Assembly: GCA_965250265.1 (NCBI GenBank)
Contig: CBDFNO010000010.1
Location: 248,001 to 312,000, forward strand
Length of the DNA: 64,000 bases
Direction of reading: 5' to 3'
Source of the DNA: PRS1 sp965250265
Lineage (GTDB): Bacteria; Bacteroidota; Bacteroidia; Flavobacteriales; Flavobacteriaceae
The notes under the pieces are model-generated. The model did no database searches. It was not told the DNA's origin and worked only from the letters and a program-made list of their open reading frames with translations. The stretch's first letter is position 1. Each line of letters begins with the position of its first letter. Shown here in pieces: positions 25,378 through 33,543 of this stretch. The position numbers and the translations under genes were made by a program.

Positions 25378-26380
25378 CAAACGTGTCATTATTTGGCTAT
25401 TAACTGGTTGCCTCTTAATTTTTATTATGGTTGTAATAGGTGGAATTACACGCTTGACACATTCAGGTTTATCTATTTCGAATTACAAACTAATTTCTGG
25501 AACAATTCCACCAATGAGTGATGTTGAATGGGAAACAGCTTTCAATTTATACAAACAGTATCCAGAATATCAAAAACTTAACAGCCAATTTTCATTACAA
25601 GATTTTAAAGACATTTACTTTTGGGAGTGGTTACATCGTTTTATTGGACGACTTATTGGTCTAGTGTTTTTCTTACCTTTTTTATACTTTTTAATAAAAA
25701 AACAACTTACAAAATCTACTATAAAAAAATCCATCATATTACTCGCTTTAGGAGCATTTCAAGGCTTTTTAGGTTGGTATATGGTTAAAAGCGGATTAGT
25801 TGACAATCCAGATGTGAGCCATTATAGATTAGCAGCGCATTTAACAACAGCATTTATCACTTTTGCTTACACACTTTGGGTGGTATTGGACATAATATTT
25901 CCTTACAAAAAACAAATTAATAAACGTTTCAGAAACTTAGTAAGGGTTGGTTTAGGTGTTTTACTTCTTCAAATTATTTATGGTGCTTTTGTAGCTGGTT
26001 TAGATGCTGGGTTTATACATAATCATTGGCCAATGATGAATGATGGTAAGTTTATGCACGAAACGGTTTATATTGAGCAAAATCCATTATTTAAAAACTT
26101 TATAGAAGGTAAAAGTGGTGTTCAATTTATACATAGAATTTTAGCTTATATGGTAGTAGTAGTTGTACTTCTCATTTGGTTTAGAGCAAAAAAAATGAAC
26201 CTCACAAAGTATCAATCAAAAGGAGTTAATGGGTTGGTCATAGTGGTTGGTGTTCAATTTTTATTAGGTGTATTTACCGTTTTACTTCAAGTCCCTGTAT
26301 GGCTTGGATTGGCACATCAAATTGGTGCATTTTTATTACTTGCAACTATGACATTTACTTTACATCGTTTCAGTAAATAA
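25364..26380 (+). CDS. ctaA: Heme A synthase (COX15/CtaA family)
   Basis: Oxidises the methyl group of heme O to make heme A for cytochrome aa3-type oxidases. The 338-residue protein has eight membrane spans in two four-helix halves and the conserved His residues in EWLHRFIGR, HYRLAAHLT, QFIHRILAY and LAHQIGAF. IGGITRLTHSGLS and NPDVSHYRLA are typical COX15 landmarks. It overlaps the end of the CCA-enzyme gene, probably just transcriptional packing. Confidence 0.95.
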   Translation: MQKDNKRVIIWLLTGCLLIFIMVVIGGITRLTHSGLSISNYKLISGTIPPMSDVEWETAFNLYKQYPEYQKLNSQFSLQDFKDIYFWEWLHRFIGRLIGLVFFLPFLYFLIKKQLTKSTIKKSIILLALGAFQGFLGWYMVKSGLVDNPDVSHYRLAAHLTTAFITFAYTLWVVLDIIFPYKKQINKRFRNLVRVGLGVLLLQIIYGAFVAGLDAGFIHNHWPMMNDGKFMHETVYIEQNPLFKNFIEGKSGVQFIHRILAYMVVVVVLLIWFRAKKMNLTKYQSKGVNGLVIVVGVQFLLGVFTVLLQVPVWLGLAHQIGAFLLLATMTFTLHRFSK

Positions 26381-26393
26381 TTCAAAAAAAACA

Positions 26394-26401
26394 TATCTTT
26401 G
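26394..26401 (+). promoter_or_regulatory. -7 element (TATCTTTG) before the pRiA4b ORF3-like gene
   Basis: TATCTTTG matches TAnnTTTG and ends 17 bases before the ATG at 26419, so the gene probably has its own promoter. Confidence 0.5.
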
Positions 26402-26418
26402 CTAACTAATTATTTACC

Positions 26419-26928
26419 ATGATCTACAGATTTAGAGTTATACTTGACAACGATACAGAAGACGATGTATTTCGTGACTTAGAACTACATGAAACAGATA
26501 CTCTCGAAGATCTACACAACATTATCATACAATCATTTGGGTTTGATGGTACAGAAATGGCATCATTTTATTTAAGCGACGAAGAATGGAATCAAGGCGA
26601 AGAAATCTCTTTATTTGATATGAGTGAAGGTGCGAATGCTGTAAAATTAATGAATAAAACTATTACCAATGATGTTGTTCATGAAGCCAGTACCAAACTC
26701 ATTTATGTATACGATTTTTTTAGTATGTGGACGTTTTATGTTGAATTAGCTGAAATTGTGGAAGAGGTAAAAGGAACCGATTATCCTAACCTCATGTTTG
26801 TTCAAGGCCAAATTCCTGATGAAGCTCCAGAAAAGTTTTTCCAAACAGAAGAAACTGAAAACTTTGATGAGAATGAAAATGATTTAGACGATTATGAGAA
26901 TTTAGATTTTAACCAAAACTGGAACTAA
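26419..26928 (+). CDS. Plasmid pRiA4b ORF3-like domain protein
   Basis: The 169-residue cytoplasmic protein starts MIYRFRVILDNDTEDDVFRDLELHE-type sequence with DTLEDLHNIIIQSFGFDGTEMASFYLSD, the beta-rich PRiA4_ORF3 domain named after a plasmid/IS-associated family. The C-terminal 40 residues are strongly acidic and asparagine-rich. No transposase or other mobile gene lies nearby and its base composition matches its surroundings, so it appears to be a settled chromosomal gene. Function unknown. Confidence 0.85.
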   Translation: MIYRFRVILDNDTEDDVFRDLELHETDTLEDLHNIIIQSFGFDGTEMASFYLSDEEWNQGEEISLFDMSEGANAVKLMNKTITNDVVHEASTKLIYVYDFFSMWTFYVELAEIVEEVKGTDYPNLMFVQGQIPDEAPEKFFQTEETENFDENENDLDDYENLDFNQNWN

Positions 26929-26930
26929 TT

Positions 26931-26963
26931 TCCTGATAGTCCCGATAGCTATTGGGATCAGGA
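26931..26963. terminator. Long inverted repeat, likely bidirectional terminator/dispersed palindrome
   Basis: TCCTGA and TCCCGATA pair with TATTGGGA and TCAGGA around a GC loop, with a three-base bulge. It sits between convergent genes ending at 26928 and 26968. It lacks a strong T tract, and TCCCGATAGC-type palindromes are dispersed in many flavobacterial genomes, so it could be a repeat element as well as a terminator. Confidence 0.6.
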
Positions 26964-26967
26964 TTAT

Positions 26968-28026
26968 TTATAAATTCTGAGTATTTTCATTTTCGTAATT
27001 TCGCTTTACAAATGCTAATGCATTTTTTAAAATTTCTCCCATATTTTTACTTCCCTTAAATTTTAAATCTAAAGTGTAATCATAAATTTTTAACTTTAAT
27101 AAATCTATATTTTCTTTCTTAGAAATAGAATCAGAAATCATACAATCCAACAATTCCTCTATTCTGTCATTAAAACTTATTAAACGTTTCACTATTATAG
27201 AGCGTTCTTCAACTTTATATTGATCGACAGAAAATTTTTCAAATTTTTCAGAAACCATTTCAACCATTTCAGAATTCTCCTTAAAAAATTGAGGTCTATA
27301 AATGTTAAATTTCCCTTCATAAGATTGTTGATCAAAATCAATCGCTCTAATTTTATAAACTACTTGGTCGAAATCATGAGTTGGCACAATCACATAATTA
27401 TACGAACGCATATCTCCTAAAAGCCTAATCATACATCGTTCATTGAACTTGACAAATTCTTTAGCAATTTGAGCTTTTTCAGCTTCAGTACATTTTGGCA
27501 GCATATTTTTTATAAACTCATCACCAGGAATTCCAGCTATATGTTCTTCTATTAAAGTATTCTTAAAGACTAAAAAATTTAGATTATATGGCGATAGCAT
27601 ATGTTCTAACTCTAAACCATAGATACGTGAAGCATCAGCTTTTTTTACATAAAAATAAATGTAATTGTCATTTAGAACATTTCTAATTTTAACTCGAAAG
27701 GGGTTTGAGTTTCCAAACGTACAATAATCTATAGCATCAACATTAAGAAATGGAATTGTTTTCTCATTTCCATCAGAATGCAAAATTGTATACACTTTTT
27801 TTAAGCTTAAATCTATATCTTGACGCTCAAATTCATTGTAATATACACGTATCCAAAGTGTATCAATTTCATTTTTATCATAAACCACAACTGAGCCTTG
27901 AAAGCGCAATAAATCATCATAGAAAATAGGAATTCTAATATTTCTATTATATTCAGTAAGATAAGTATGCAATTTACTGCTTACTGGAAAAGATGGTTTC
28001 TTTTTGGATATTTTTAAGTCCTTCAT
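26968..28026 (-). CDS. Unrecognised protein with kinase-like catalytic signatures
   Basis: No named family was recognised. From ATG 28026 the protein has 352 residues (a longer reading to 28146 would overlap the ABC gene and is disfavoured by a TACATTTG -7 element at 28051-28044). Seen: a strand-rich N-terminal half, FYVKKADASRIYGLELEHML (possible beta3 Lys 128/129 and helix-C Glu), IEEHIAGIPGDEF (possible hinge), RLLGDMRSYNYVIV (Asp205 and Asn210 spaced as in HxDxxxxN loops) and IRAIDFDQQSY (Asp230, DFG-like). This order and spacing fit a divergent kinase or aminoglycoside-phosphotransferase fold. No signal peptide, so cytoplasmic. Divergent from the ABC exporter genes. Confidence 0.75.
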   Translation of the reverse strand: MKDLKISKKKPSFPVSSKLHTYLTEYNRNIRIPIFYDDLLRFQGSVVVYDKNEIDTLWIRVYYNEFERQDIDLSLKKVYTILHSDGNEKTIPFLNVDAIDYCTFGNSNPFRVKIRNVLNDNYIYFYVKKADASRIYGLELEHMLSPYNLNFLVFKNTLIEEHIAGIPGDEFIKNMLPKCTEAEKAQIAKEFVKFNERCMIRLLGDMRSYNYVIVPTHDFDQVVYKIRAIDFDQQSYEGKFNIYRPQFFKENSEMVEMVSEKFEKFSVDQYKVEERSIIVKRLISFNDRIEELLDCMISDSISKKENIDLLKLKIYDYTLDLKFKGSKNMGEILKNALAFVKRNYENENTQNL

Positions 28027-28043
28027 ACACTTCTTCGATATCT

Positions 28044-28051
28044 CAAATGTA
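28044..28051 (-). promoter_or_regulatory. -7 element (TACATTTG) for the kinase-like gene
   Basis: TACATTTG on the minus strand matches TAnnTTTG and lies 18 bases before the ATG at 28026, which supports the shorter start. Confidence 0.5.
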
Positions 28052-28136
28052 ATATATTTTATATAGTTATCTATTCCTTTGTAACAAGTTTTAAGTTTTA
28101 TCGTCTTACATTTATAACCAACCAAATACACATATC

Positions 28137-29033
28137 TTGGAGTCAATTCTAACTATTAATAACCTTACTAAAAAGTATGGTTATGTAACAGCCGTAAAAA
28201 ACCTTTCGTTTAATATAGAAAAAGGTAATATTTATGGTATTCTTGGACCAAATGGAAGCGGAAAATCTACAACTTTAGGCGTTGTTCTAAATGTTGTAAA
28301 TAAAACTAATGGAGATTTTTTATGGTATGATGGAAAACTTTCAACTCATGACGCCCTTAAAAAAGTAGGCGCTATAATTGAGCGTCCTAATTTTTATCCA
28401 TATATGACAGCTTACCAAAATCTACAATTGGTTTGTAAAATAAAAGGAGTGGCTGTTGAAAGAATAGATGAAAAACTTAAAATTGTTGATCTATTAGACA
28501 GAAGAGATCATAAGTTTAAAACATATTCTTTAGGGATGAAACAGCGTCTTGCTATTGCTTCAGCATTACTAAACGATCCTGAAATATTAATTCTTGATGA
28601 ACCTACAAATGGTTTGGATCCTCAAGGCATACACCAAGTAAGAGAAATAATAAAAGAAATTGCCAATAATGGTACAACGATTTTATTAGCTTCACATTTG
28701 TTAGACGAAGTTGAGAAAGTATGTACACATGTAGTTGTGCTTCGTGAAGGTGAAAAGCTATATTCTGGAAGAGTAGATGAAATGATCTCTAGTCATGGCT
28801 TTTTTGAATTGAAAGCGGATAAGCATGATGAGTTAATTAATCTCCTAGAAAACGATAATAATTTTGGGAAGTTTAAAATTGAAGATGGCATAATTACTGC
28901 TTTTTTAAATACTCCAATGGATGCAACATCATTTAACAATCTAATGTTTGAAAAAGGTATTACACTTTCACATTTGGTAAAACGTAAGGAAAGTCTTGAA
29001 GAACAGTTCTTACAATTAACCGACAACAACTAA
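28137..29033 (+). CDS. ABC transporter ATP-binding protein
   Basis: The 298-residue ATPase has Walker A GPNGSGKS (37-44), signature SLGMKQRL (131-138), Walker B LILDEPTNGLDP (151-162) and the switch His in LLASHLLDEV. The start is read as TTG at 28137, giving MESILTINNL, because no ATG occurs upstream of the Walker A motif in frame. It is followed after 21 bases by a six-span ABC-2-type permease, so the pair forms an exporter of the CcmA/NatA-like (bacitracin/lantibiotic-type) class. The exported substrate is unknown. Confidence 0.93.
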   Translation: MESILTINNLTKKYGYVTAVKNLSFNIEKGNIYGILGPNGSGKSTTLGVVLNVVNKTNGDFLWYDGKLSTHDALKKVGAIIERPNFYPYMTAYQNLQLVCKIKGVAVERIDEKLKIVDLLDRRDHKFKTYSLGMKQRLAIASALLNDPEILILDEPTNGLDPQGIHQVREIIKEIANNGTTILLASHLLDEVEKVCTHVVVLREGEKLYSGRVDEMISSHGFFELKADKHDELINLLENDNNFGKFKIEDGIITAFLNTPMDATSFNNLMFEKGITLSHLVKRKESLEEQFLQLTDNN

Positions 29034-29054
29034 CCAAAAAAATCAATCAAGCAA

Positions 29055-29879
29055 ATGCTACGTCTTTTAAAATTAGAATTACAAAAACTTTTACTTAATA
29101 AAACGAGTAAAATACTCATATTTATATCATTTATTTTACCCTTTTTTGTCATATTATTATCCTCATTTAAAATAAATGTATTTGGTTTTTTTACTATAGA
29201 GCTTGGCGAGTTAGGAATTTTTAATTTCCCCATTATTTGGCATCTCACAACATTTTTTGCGTCGCAGTTTAAATTTTTCTTTGCCATAGTAGTAGTATCC
29301 ATGATAGGAAATGAGTATAGTAACAAAACCATCAAACAAAACTTAATAGATGGACTAAGCAAAAAAGAATTTATCCTTTCTAAATTTTATACGATTATAT
29401 TCTTTTCATTAGTATCTACAGTAATAATATTTTTCATTTCATTATGTATAGGTCTCTACTATTCGAGCTATACTGAGTTTAATATTATTATTCAAGAAAC
29501 CGAATTCTTACTTGGTTATTTTGTAAAACTATTAGGATTCTTCTCATTCTGTTTATTTTTAGGTATGCTGGCAAAACGTTCAGCTTTTGCGCTAGCTTTT
29601 CTTTTAGTTGATTTTATCGTAGAAGGAATTATTTTAGGGATAATTACTTGGCAAGCTAATTTTGAGTTAGCTGAAAAAATCCAAAACTTCTTTCCTCTAA
29701 AATCTATGTACAACCTTATAAAGCAACCTTTCCAACGTATTGCTATGACTAAGTTTCCAGACAAAGAAAATTTAGTTTATGACTATGGAGTGCACTGGTA
29801 CGAATTTGTAATCGTACTTGTTTGGACAGCAATTTTTATCTTTTTGTCGTACAGATTATTAAAAAAGAGAGATTTGTAA
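29055..29879 (+). CDS. ABC-2-type transporter permease
   Basis: The 274-residue membrane protein has six predicted spans: an N-terminal cytoplasmic stretch MLRLLKLELQKLLLNKTSK, a first span, then a long segment with MIGNEYSNKTIKQNLIDGLSKKEFILSKFY, the typical ABC-2 coupling region before the second to sixth spans. It is paired with the upstream ATPase. A hairpin terminator follows at 29965. Confidence 0.9.
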   Translation: MLRLLKLELQKLLLNKTSKILIFISFILPFFVILLSSFKINVFGFFTIELGELGIFNFPIIWHLTTFFASQFKFFFAIVVVSMIGNEYSNKTIKQNLIDGLSKKEFILSKFYTIIFFSLVSTVIIFFISLCIGLYYSSYTEFNIIIQETEFLLGYFVKLLGFFSFCLFLGMLAKRSAFALAFLLVDFIVEGIILGIITWQANFELAEKIQNFFPLKSMYNLIKQPFQRIAMTKFPDKENLVYDYGVHWYEFVIVLVWTAIFIFLSYRLLKKRDL

Positions 29880-29964
29880 TATATTTATAGGCTTTATTGC
29901 TTATAAATGAAACGATCGCTAATAACATTTAAATATTAATTTTATGAATATTTAAATTTTTAGT

Positions 29965-29999
29965 ATGAGAACGAAGTGGTTACACACGTCCTCATTTTT
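29965..29999 (+). terminator. Rho-independent terminator after the ABC exporter operon
   Basis: ATGAGAACG pairs with CGTCCTCAT (one mismatch), enclosing an inner GTG/CAC stem, and is followed by a TTTTT run. It stands 86 bases after the permease stop and 39 bases before the next start, so it could also act as an attenuator for the T9SS gene. Confidence 0.7.
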
Positions 30000-30038
30000 A
30001 ATAAAAAGTTATCGTTAAGTTTATTAAAAATTTAACGT

Positions 30039-33000
30039 GTGAAAAAGATATTATTAATCCTTTCCCTCTTCATTTCAATAAATGTTGTAGGTCAAGGCGA
30101 AGCCAACAATTGGTATTTTGGTGAAAATGCAGGAATGCAATTTGACCAAACAACAGGAAATGTTTCTGTAGTAAGTGGTGGACAATTAAATACCAGAGAA
30201 GGTTGTTCTACAATATCTGATGCAAATGGCAACTTACTTTTTTATTCCGATGGGATAACTGTTTGGAATAGGAATCATCAAGTCATGCCTAATGGAACAG
30301 GACTATATGGAGATCCTTCCAGCACACAATCTGCTTTAGTTGTTCCAAAACCTGATGATCCTGACATTTATTTTATTTTTACTGTGGACACCACAGCTTT
30401 TGAAGGTGATCCAAATTTTGGACTCAATTATTCTATAATTGATATGTCACTTGATGGTGGATTAGGAGATGTTATTGATAAAAATACGCCTTTACTCGAT
30501 AGATGTTCCGAAAAAATTACTGCCGTATTAAAAGATTGTATTACAAAATCTATTTGGGTTATAACTTTAGCATCAACTGATGGAACTTTTCCTGTATTTG
30601 ACACTTATCATGCATTTGAAGTAAATAATACTGGAGTAAATACAACTTCGATCAAATCAACTTTTAATTTAAATATTACAGACCGACGGGGTTATTTAAA
30701 ACTATCACCTGATGGCACTAAAATGGTGTGTGCTAACATGACTGCTAATTTTGATATTACCAATACGGTAGATCGATTGTTATTATATGATTTTGACGAA
30801 AATACTGGAATTGTAACTAACCAGCAACAGCTCATTATTAATTCCCCAAGTTTTGCGCCTTATGGCGTAGAGTTTTCGCCAAACAGCGAAGTGCTATATA
30901 TACATTCATCTAATGCTGGTGGTGGTGGTGCAGCAAACCATTCTTCTGTTTTAACACAATTTAATTTAGCTGCTGCAGATATCCAAGCCAGTGAATTTGA
31001 ATTAGATGGGAGACAACTTTATAGAGGTGGTTTACAGCTTGGTCCTAATGGTAAAATATATCGTGCTTTAAGTGCTACTTATGGACAAGGCTTACCATTT
31101 CTTGGAGTTATAAACAACCCAAATAATATTGGTGCTGCGGCAAACTACCAGCATAATGCCATAAGTCTGTCACCAAATTTATCATCACAAGGATTGCCTC
31201 CTTTTATTCAATCAATTTTTAACTCAGAAATTGATATTATTAGAAATGGGTTGAGCGTCACAAACCTTTCGCTATGTGATGGTGATACCTATACACTTTT
31301 AGCTGATGATATTCCAGGTGCTACATATACTTGGTATTTAGATAGCAACCTTTTAGCTGAAAACGATTTAGATCTCATCGTAACTCAAGCTGGTCAATAT
31401 GAAGTATTTATCGACCCAAATAATGGCGATTGTGCTGTTGAAGGAGAAGCGACTGTAGGCTATTTTACACCTCCAATTACAAACCAGCCATCAAATATTA
31501 TTATTTGTGATGATGATAACGATGGATTGTTTATGTTCGATTTTATAGTCAATGTAGATGCCCAAGTATTAGGTGCACAAGACCCAACTACATTTAGTGT
31601 GCATTATTTTGAATCTCAAGCAGATGCCGACAATAATATAAATGAAATTGCAATGCCTTACCAAAATATTGTGAATCCACAAGAAATATTTGTGAGAATT
31701 GATAACGATGGCTTTACCGATTGCTTTGACACAACATCTTTTTTTATCGAGATATTTAATACTCCAACTGCTACTGTATTTGGAAATTTCGAAGTTTGCG
31801 ACGATACTTCGGATGGTGATAATATGAATGGTCAAACTACTGTTGATTTACTTGAGATAAATGCTTTAGTTTTTGGTAGTCAAGATCCGTTACAATACAA
31901 TATCACATATCACAGCTCGCAATTAGATGCCGATGCTGGGAATGCTACATTACCATTTTCCTACTACAATTCAACAACAAACTCTGAAACTCTTTTTGTT
32001 AGAATCGAAAATATTTTAAATACAGATTGTTATGATACTTTATCATTTGATTTAATCGTTAATATTGCTCCTGAAACATTTAACACCACACTCTTTCAAT
32101 GTGATGAAGATGGTAATGTAGATGGGTTTACAACATTTAATCTTACTGAAGCCAACGATGTACTTACTGGTGGAATTACCGAAAGGTCTACAAAATTCTT
32201 TCTCACTCTGGCTGATGCTCAATCTAGTACTAACGAAATAGATGGTAACTCTTTCGATAACACTCTTAATCCTCAAACTATTTACGTACAAGTTAATAAT
32301 GATGTTACTGGCTGTGTTGATTTTGCTGAACTAATTCTAGAAGTAAGCACAACTAGTGCTTTTGATGCTACTCTTTTTACTTGTGACGATGATGGTATTG
32401 AAGATGGCTTTTACACATTTGATCTTTCTGATGCTGATGCTGATGTTTTAAATGGATTATCTACTGATCTTACTATTAACTATTACGAAAATTATAACGA
32501 TGCACTGTTAGAACAAATGCCTCTACCTCTTTCGTATGTAAATACAGTTCCATATTCACACTCTATTTTTGTGAGAGTTGAAGATGATAATGCTTGCTTT
32601 GGTATTAATCAAGTGCAATTAACGGTTTACGAACTACCTGATATTGAAATTGAAGAACAACTCTTCTATTGTCTTAATATTTTTCCAGAAACTATAACTC
32701 TCAATGCTGGACTTATTAATGGTTCTCCTTCCGATTTTACCTATCTATGGTCTACTGGTGAAACAAGCTCCGAGATTGAAATAAATCAAACAGGAATGTA
32801 TTCTGTAACAGTTACTAATATTAATGGCTGTTCTAAAAATAGAAACATTACAATATTACCTTCTAACATCGCTACTTTCGAATCTATTGATGTTACTGAT
32901 GCTACACAAAATAACACCGTAACTGTTAATGTCTCTGGTGAAGGTACTTATGGTTTTGCATTAGATGATATTAATGGTCCATATCAAGACAGTAACTTTT

Positions 33001-33350
33001 TCGAAAATGTTGCACCTGGTCTACATACCGTATATGTTATTGACACCAAAAATAACTGTGGTATTGTAGAAGAAATTGTATCGGTTATTGGTTTTCCTGT
33101 GTTTTTTACACCAAATAACGATTCCTACAATGATACTTGGCAAGTCTATGGGCTTTCTAAACAGTTTCAACCAAACTCCATAATATATATCTACGATCGC
33201 TATGGTAAATTATTAAAACAATTAGATCCTACTGGTCCTGGATGGGATGGAACTTTTAACGGACATAGACTCCCTAATAGTGATTATTGGTTTCACGTAA
33301 CTCTGCAAGATGGGAGAATCTTTAAAAGCCATTTTACACTTAAAAGATAG
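30039..33350 (+). CDS. Large T9SS type-B secreted repeat protein (1103 aa)
   Basis: The start is GTG at 30039, giving a signal peptide ending NVVGQ. Residues about 22-410 form a gliding-motility-associated propeller-like region (NNWYFGENAGMQFD, GLQLGPNGKIY). Residues about 481-870 hold four repeats of about 97 residues with consensus xxCDDDxDGxxxFDL ... YYxxxxDA ... IFVRVExxxxC, each with an acidic possibly calcium-binding head. The last 85 residues (VFFTPNNDSYNDTWQVYG ... FTLKR) form a T9SS type-B (CHU_C) sorting domain. It is a cell-surface or gliding-adhesin-type protein, paired with the related 1604-residue gene downstream. Ligand unknown. Confidence 0.92.
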   Translation: MKKILLILSLFISINVVGQGEANNWYFGENAGMQFDQTTGNVSVVSGGQLNTREGCSTISDANGNLLFYSDGITVWNRNHQVMPNGTGLYGDPSSTQSALVVPKPDDPDIYFIFTVDTTAFEGDPNFGLNYSIIDMSLDGGLGDVIDKNTPLLDRCSEKITAVLKDCITKSIWVITLASTDGTFPVFDTYHAFEVNNTGVNTTSIKSTFNLNITDRRGYLKLSPDGTKMVCANMTANFDITNTVDRLLLYDFDENTGIVTNQQQLIINSPSFAPYGVEFSPNSEVLYIHSSNAGGGGAANHSSVLTQFNLAAADIQASEFELDGRQLYRGGLQLGPNGKIYRALSATYGQGLPFLGVINNPNNIGAAANYQHNAISLSPNLSSQGLPPFIQSIFNSEIDIIRNGLSVTNLSLCDGDTYTLLADDIPGATYTWYLDSNLLAENDLDLIVTQAGQYEVFIDPNNGDCAVEGEATVGYFTPPITNQPSNIIICDDDNDGLFMFDFIVNVDAQVLGAQDPTTFSVHYFESQADADNNINEIAMPYQNIVNPQEIFVRIDNDGFTDCFDTTSFFIEIFNTPTATVFGNFEVCDDTSDGDNMNGQTTVDLLEINALVFGSQDPLQYNITYHSSQLDADAGNATLPFSYYNSTTNSETLFVRIENILNTDCYDTLSFDLIVNIAPETFNTTLFQCDEDGNVDGFTTFNLTEANDVLTGGITERSTKFFLTLADAQSSTNEIDGNSFDNTLNPQTIYVQVNNDVTGCVDFAELILEVSTTSAFDATLFTCDDDGIEDGFYTFDLSDADADVLNGLSTDLTINYYENYNDALLEQMPLPLSYVNTVPYSHSIFVRVEDDNACFGINQVQLTVYELPDIEIEEQLFYCLNIFPETITLNAGLINGSPSDFTYLWSTGETSSEIEINQTGMYSVTVTNINGCSKNRNITILPSNIATFESIDVTDATQNNTVTVNVSGEGTYGFALDDINGPYQDSNFFENVAPGLHTVYVIDTKNNCGIVEEIVSVIGFPVFFTPNNDSYNDTWQVYGLSKQFQPNSIIYIYDRYGKLLKQLDPTGPGWDGTFNGHRLPNSDYWFHVTLQDGRIFKSHFTLKR

Positions 33351-33433
33351 TATAATTAAGAATAAAACCTATATCAAAAAACATGTTTATTCATCGTTAA
33401 ATTTTGTACAAATATGCGCTTCATCGATTTTTA

Positions 33434-33464
33434 TTGCGTTTTGACTATGTTTTAGCTATGTTTG
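33434..33464 (+). promoter_or_regulatory. Promoter of the 1604-aa T9SS protein (-33 TTG, -7 TATGTTTG)
   Basis: TTG at 33434-33436 and TATGTTTG at 33457-33464 are separated by 20 bases; the leader would be about 75 bases to the ATG at 33544. The gene therefore appears to be transcribed separately from the related gene upstream. Confidence 0.55.
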
Positions 33465-33543
33465 CTAATTATGTATTTTATTAAAATAAATTAAGTCTAT
33501 TATTCTCCAAATACTGGGTGATTTAAATATAAACCTACTAATA

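Noticed and set aside
26419..26928. Recent mobile element because the family is named from a plasmid
   Set aside because: No transposase, terminal repeat or target duplication lies nearby, and composition is unremarkable.
28027..28146. N-terminal extension of the kinase-like protein
   Set aside because: It overlaps the ABC ATPase start and the TACATTTG promoter element at 28044-28051 lies inside it.
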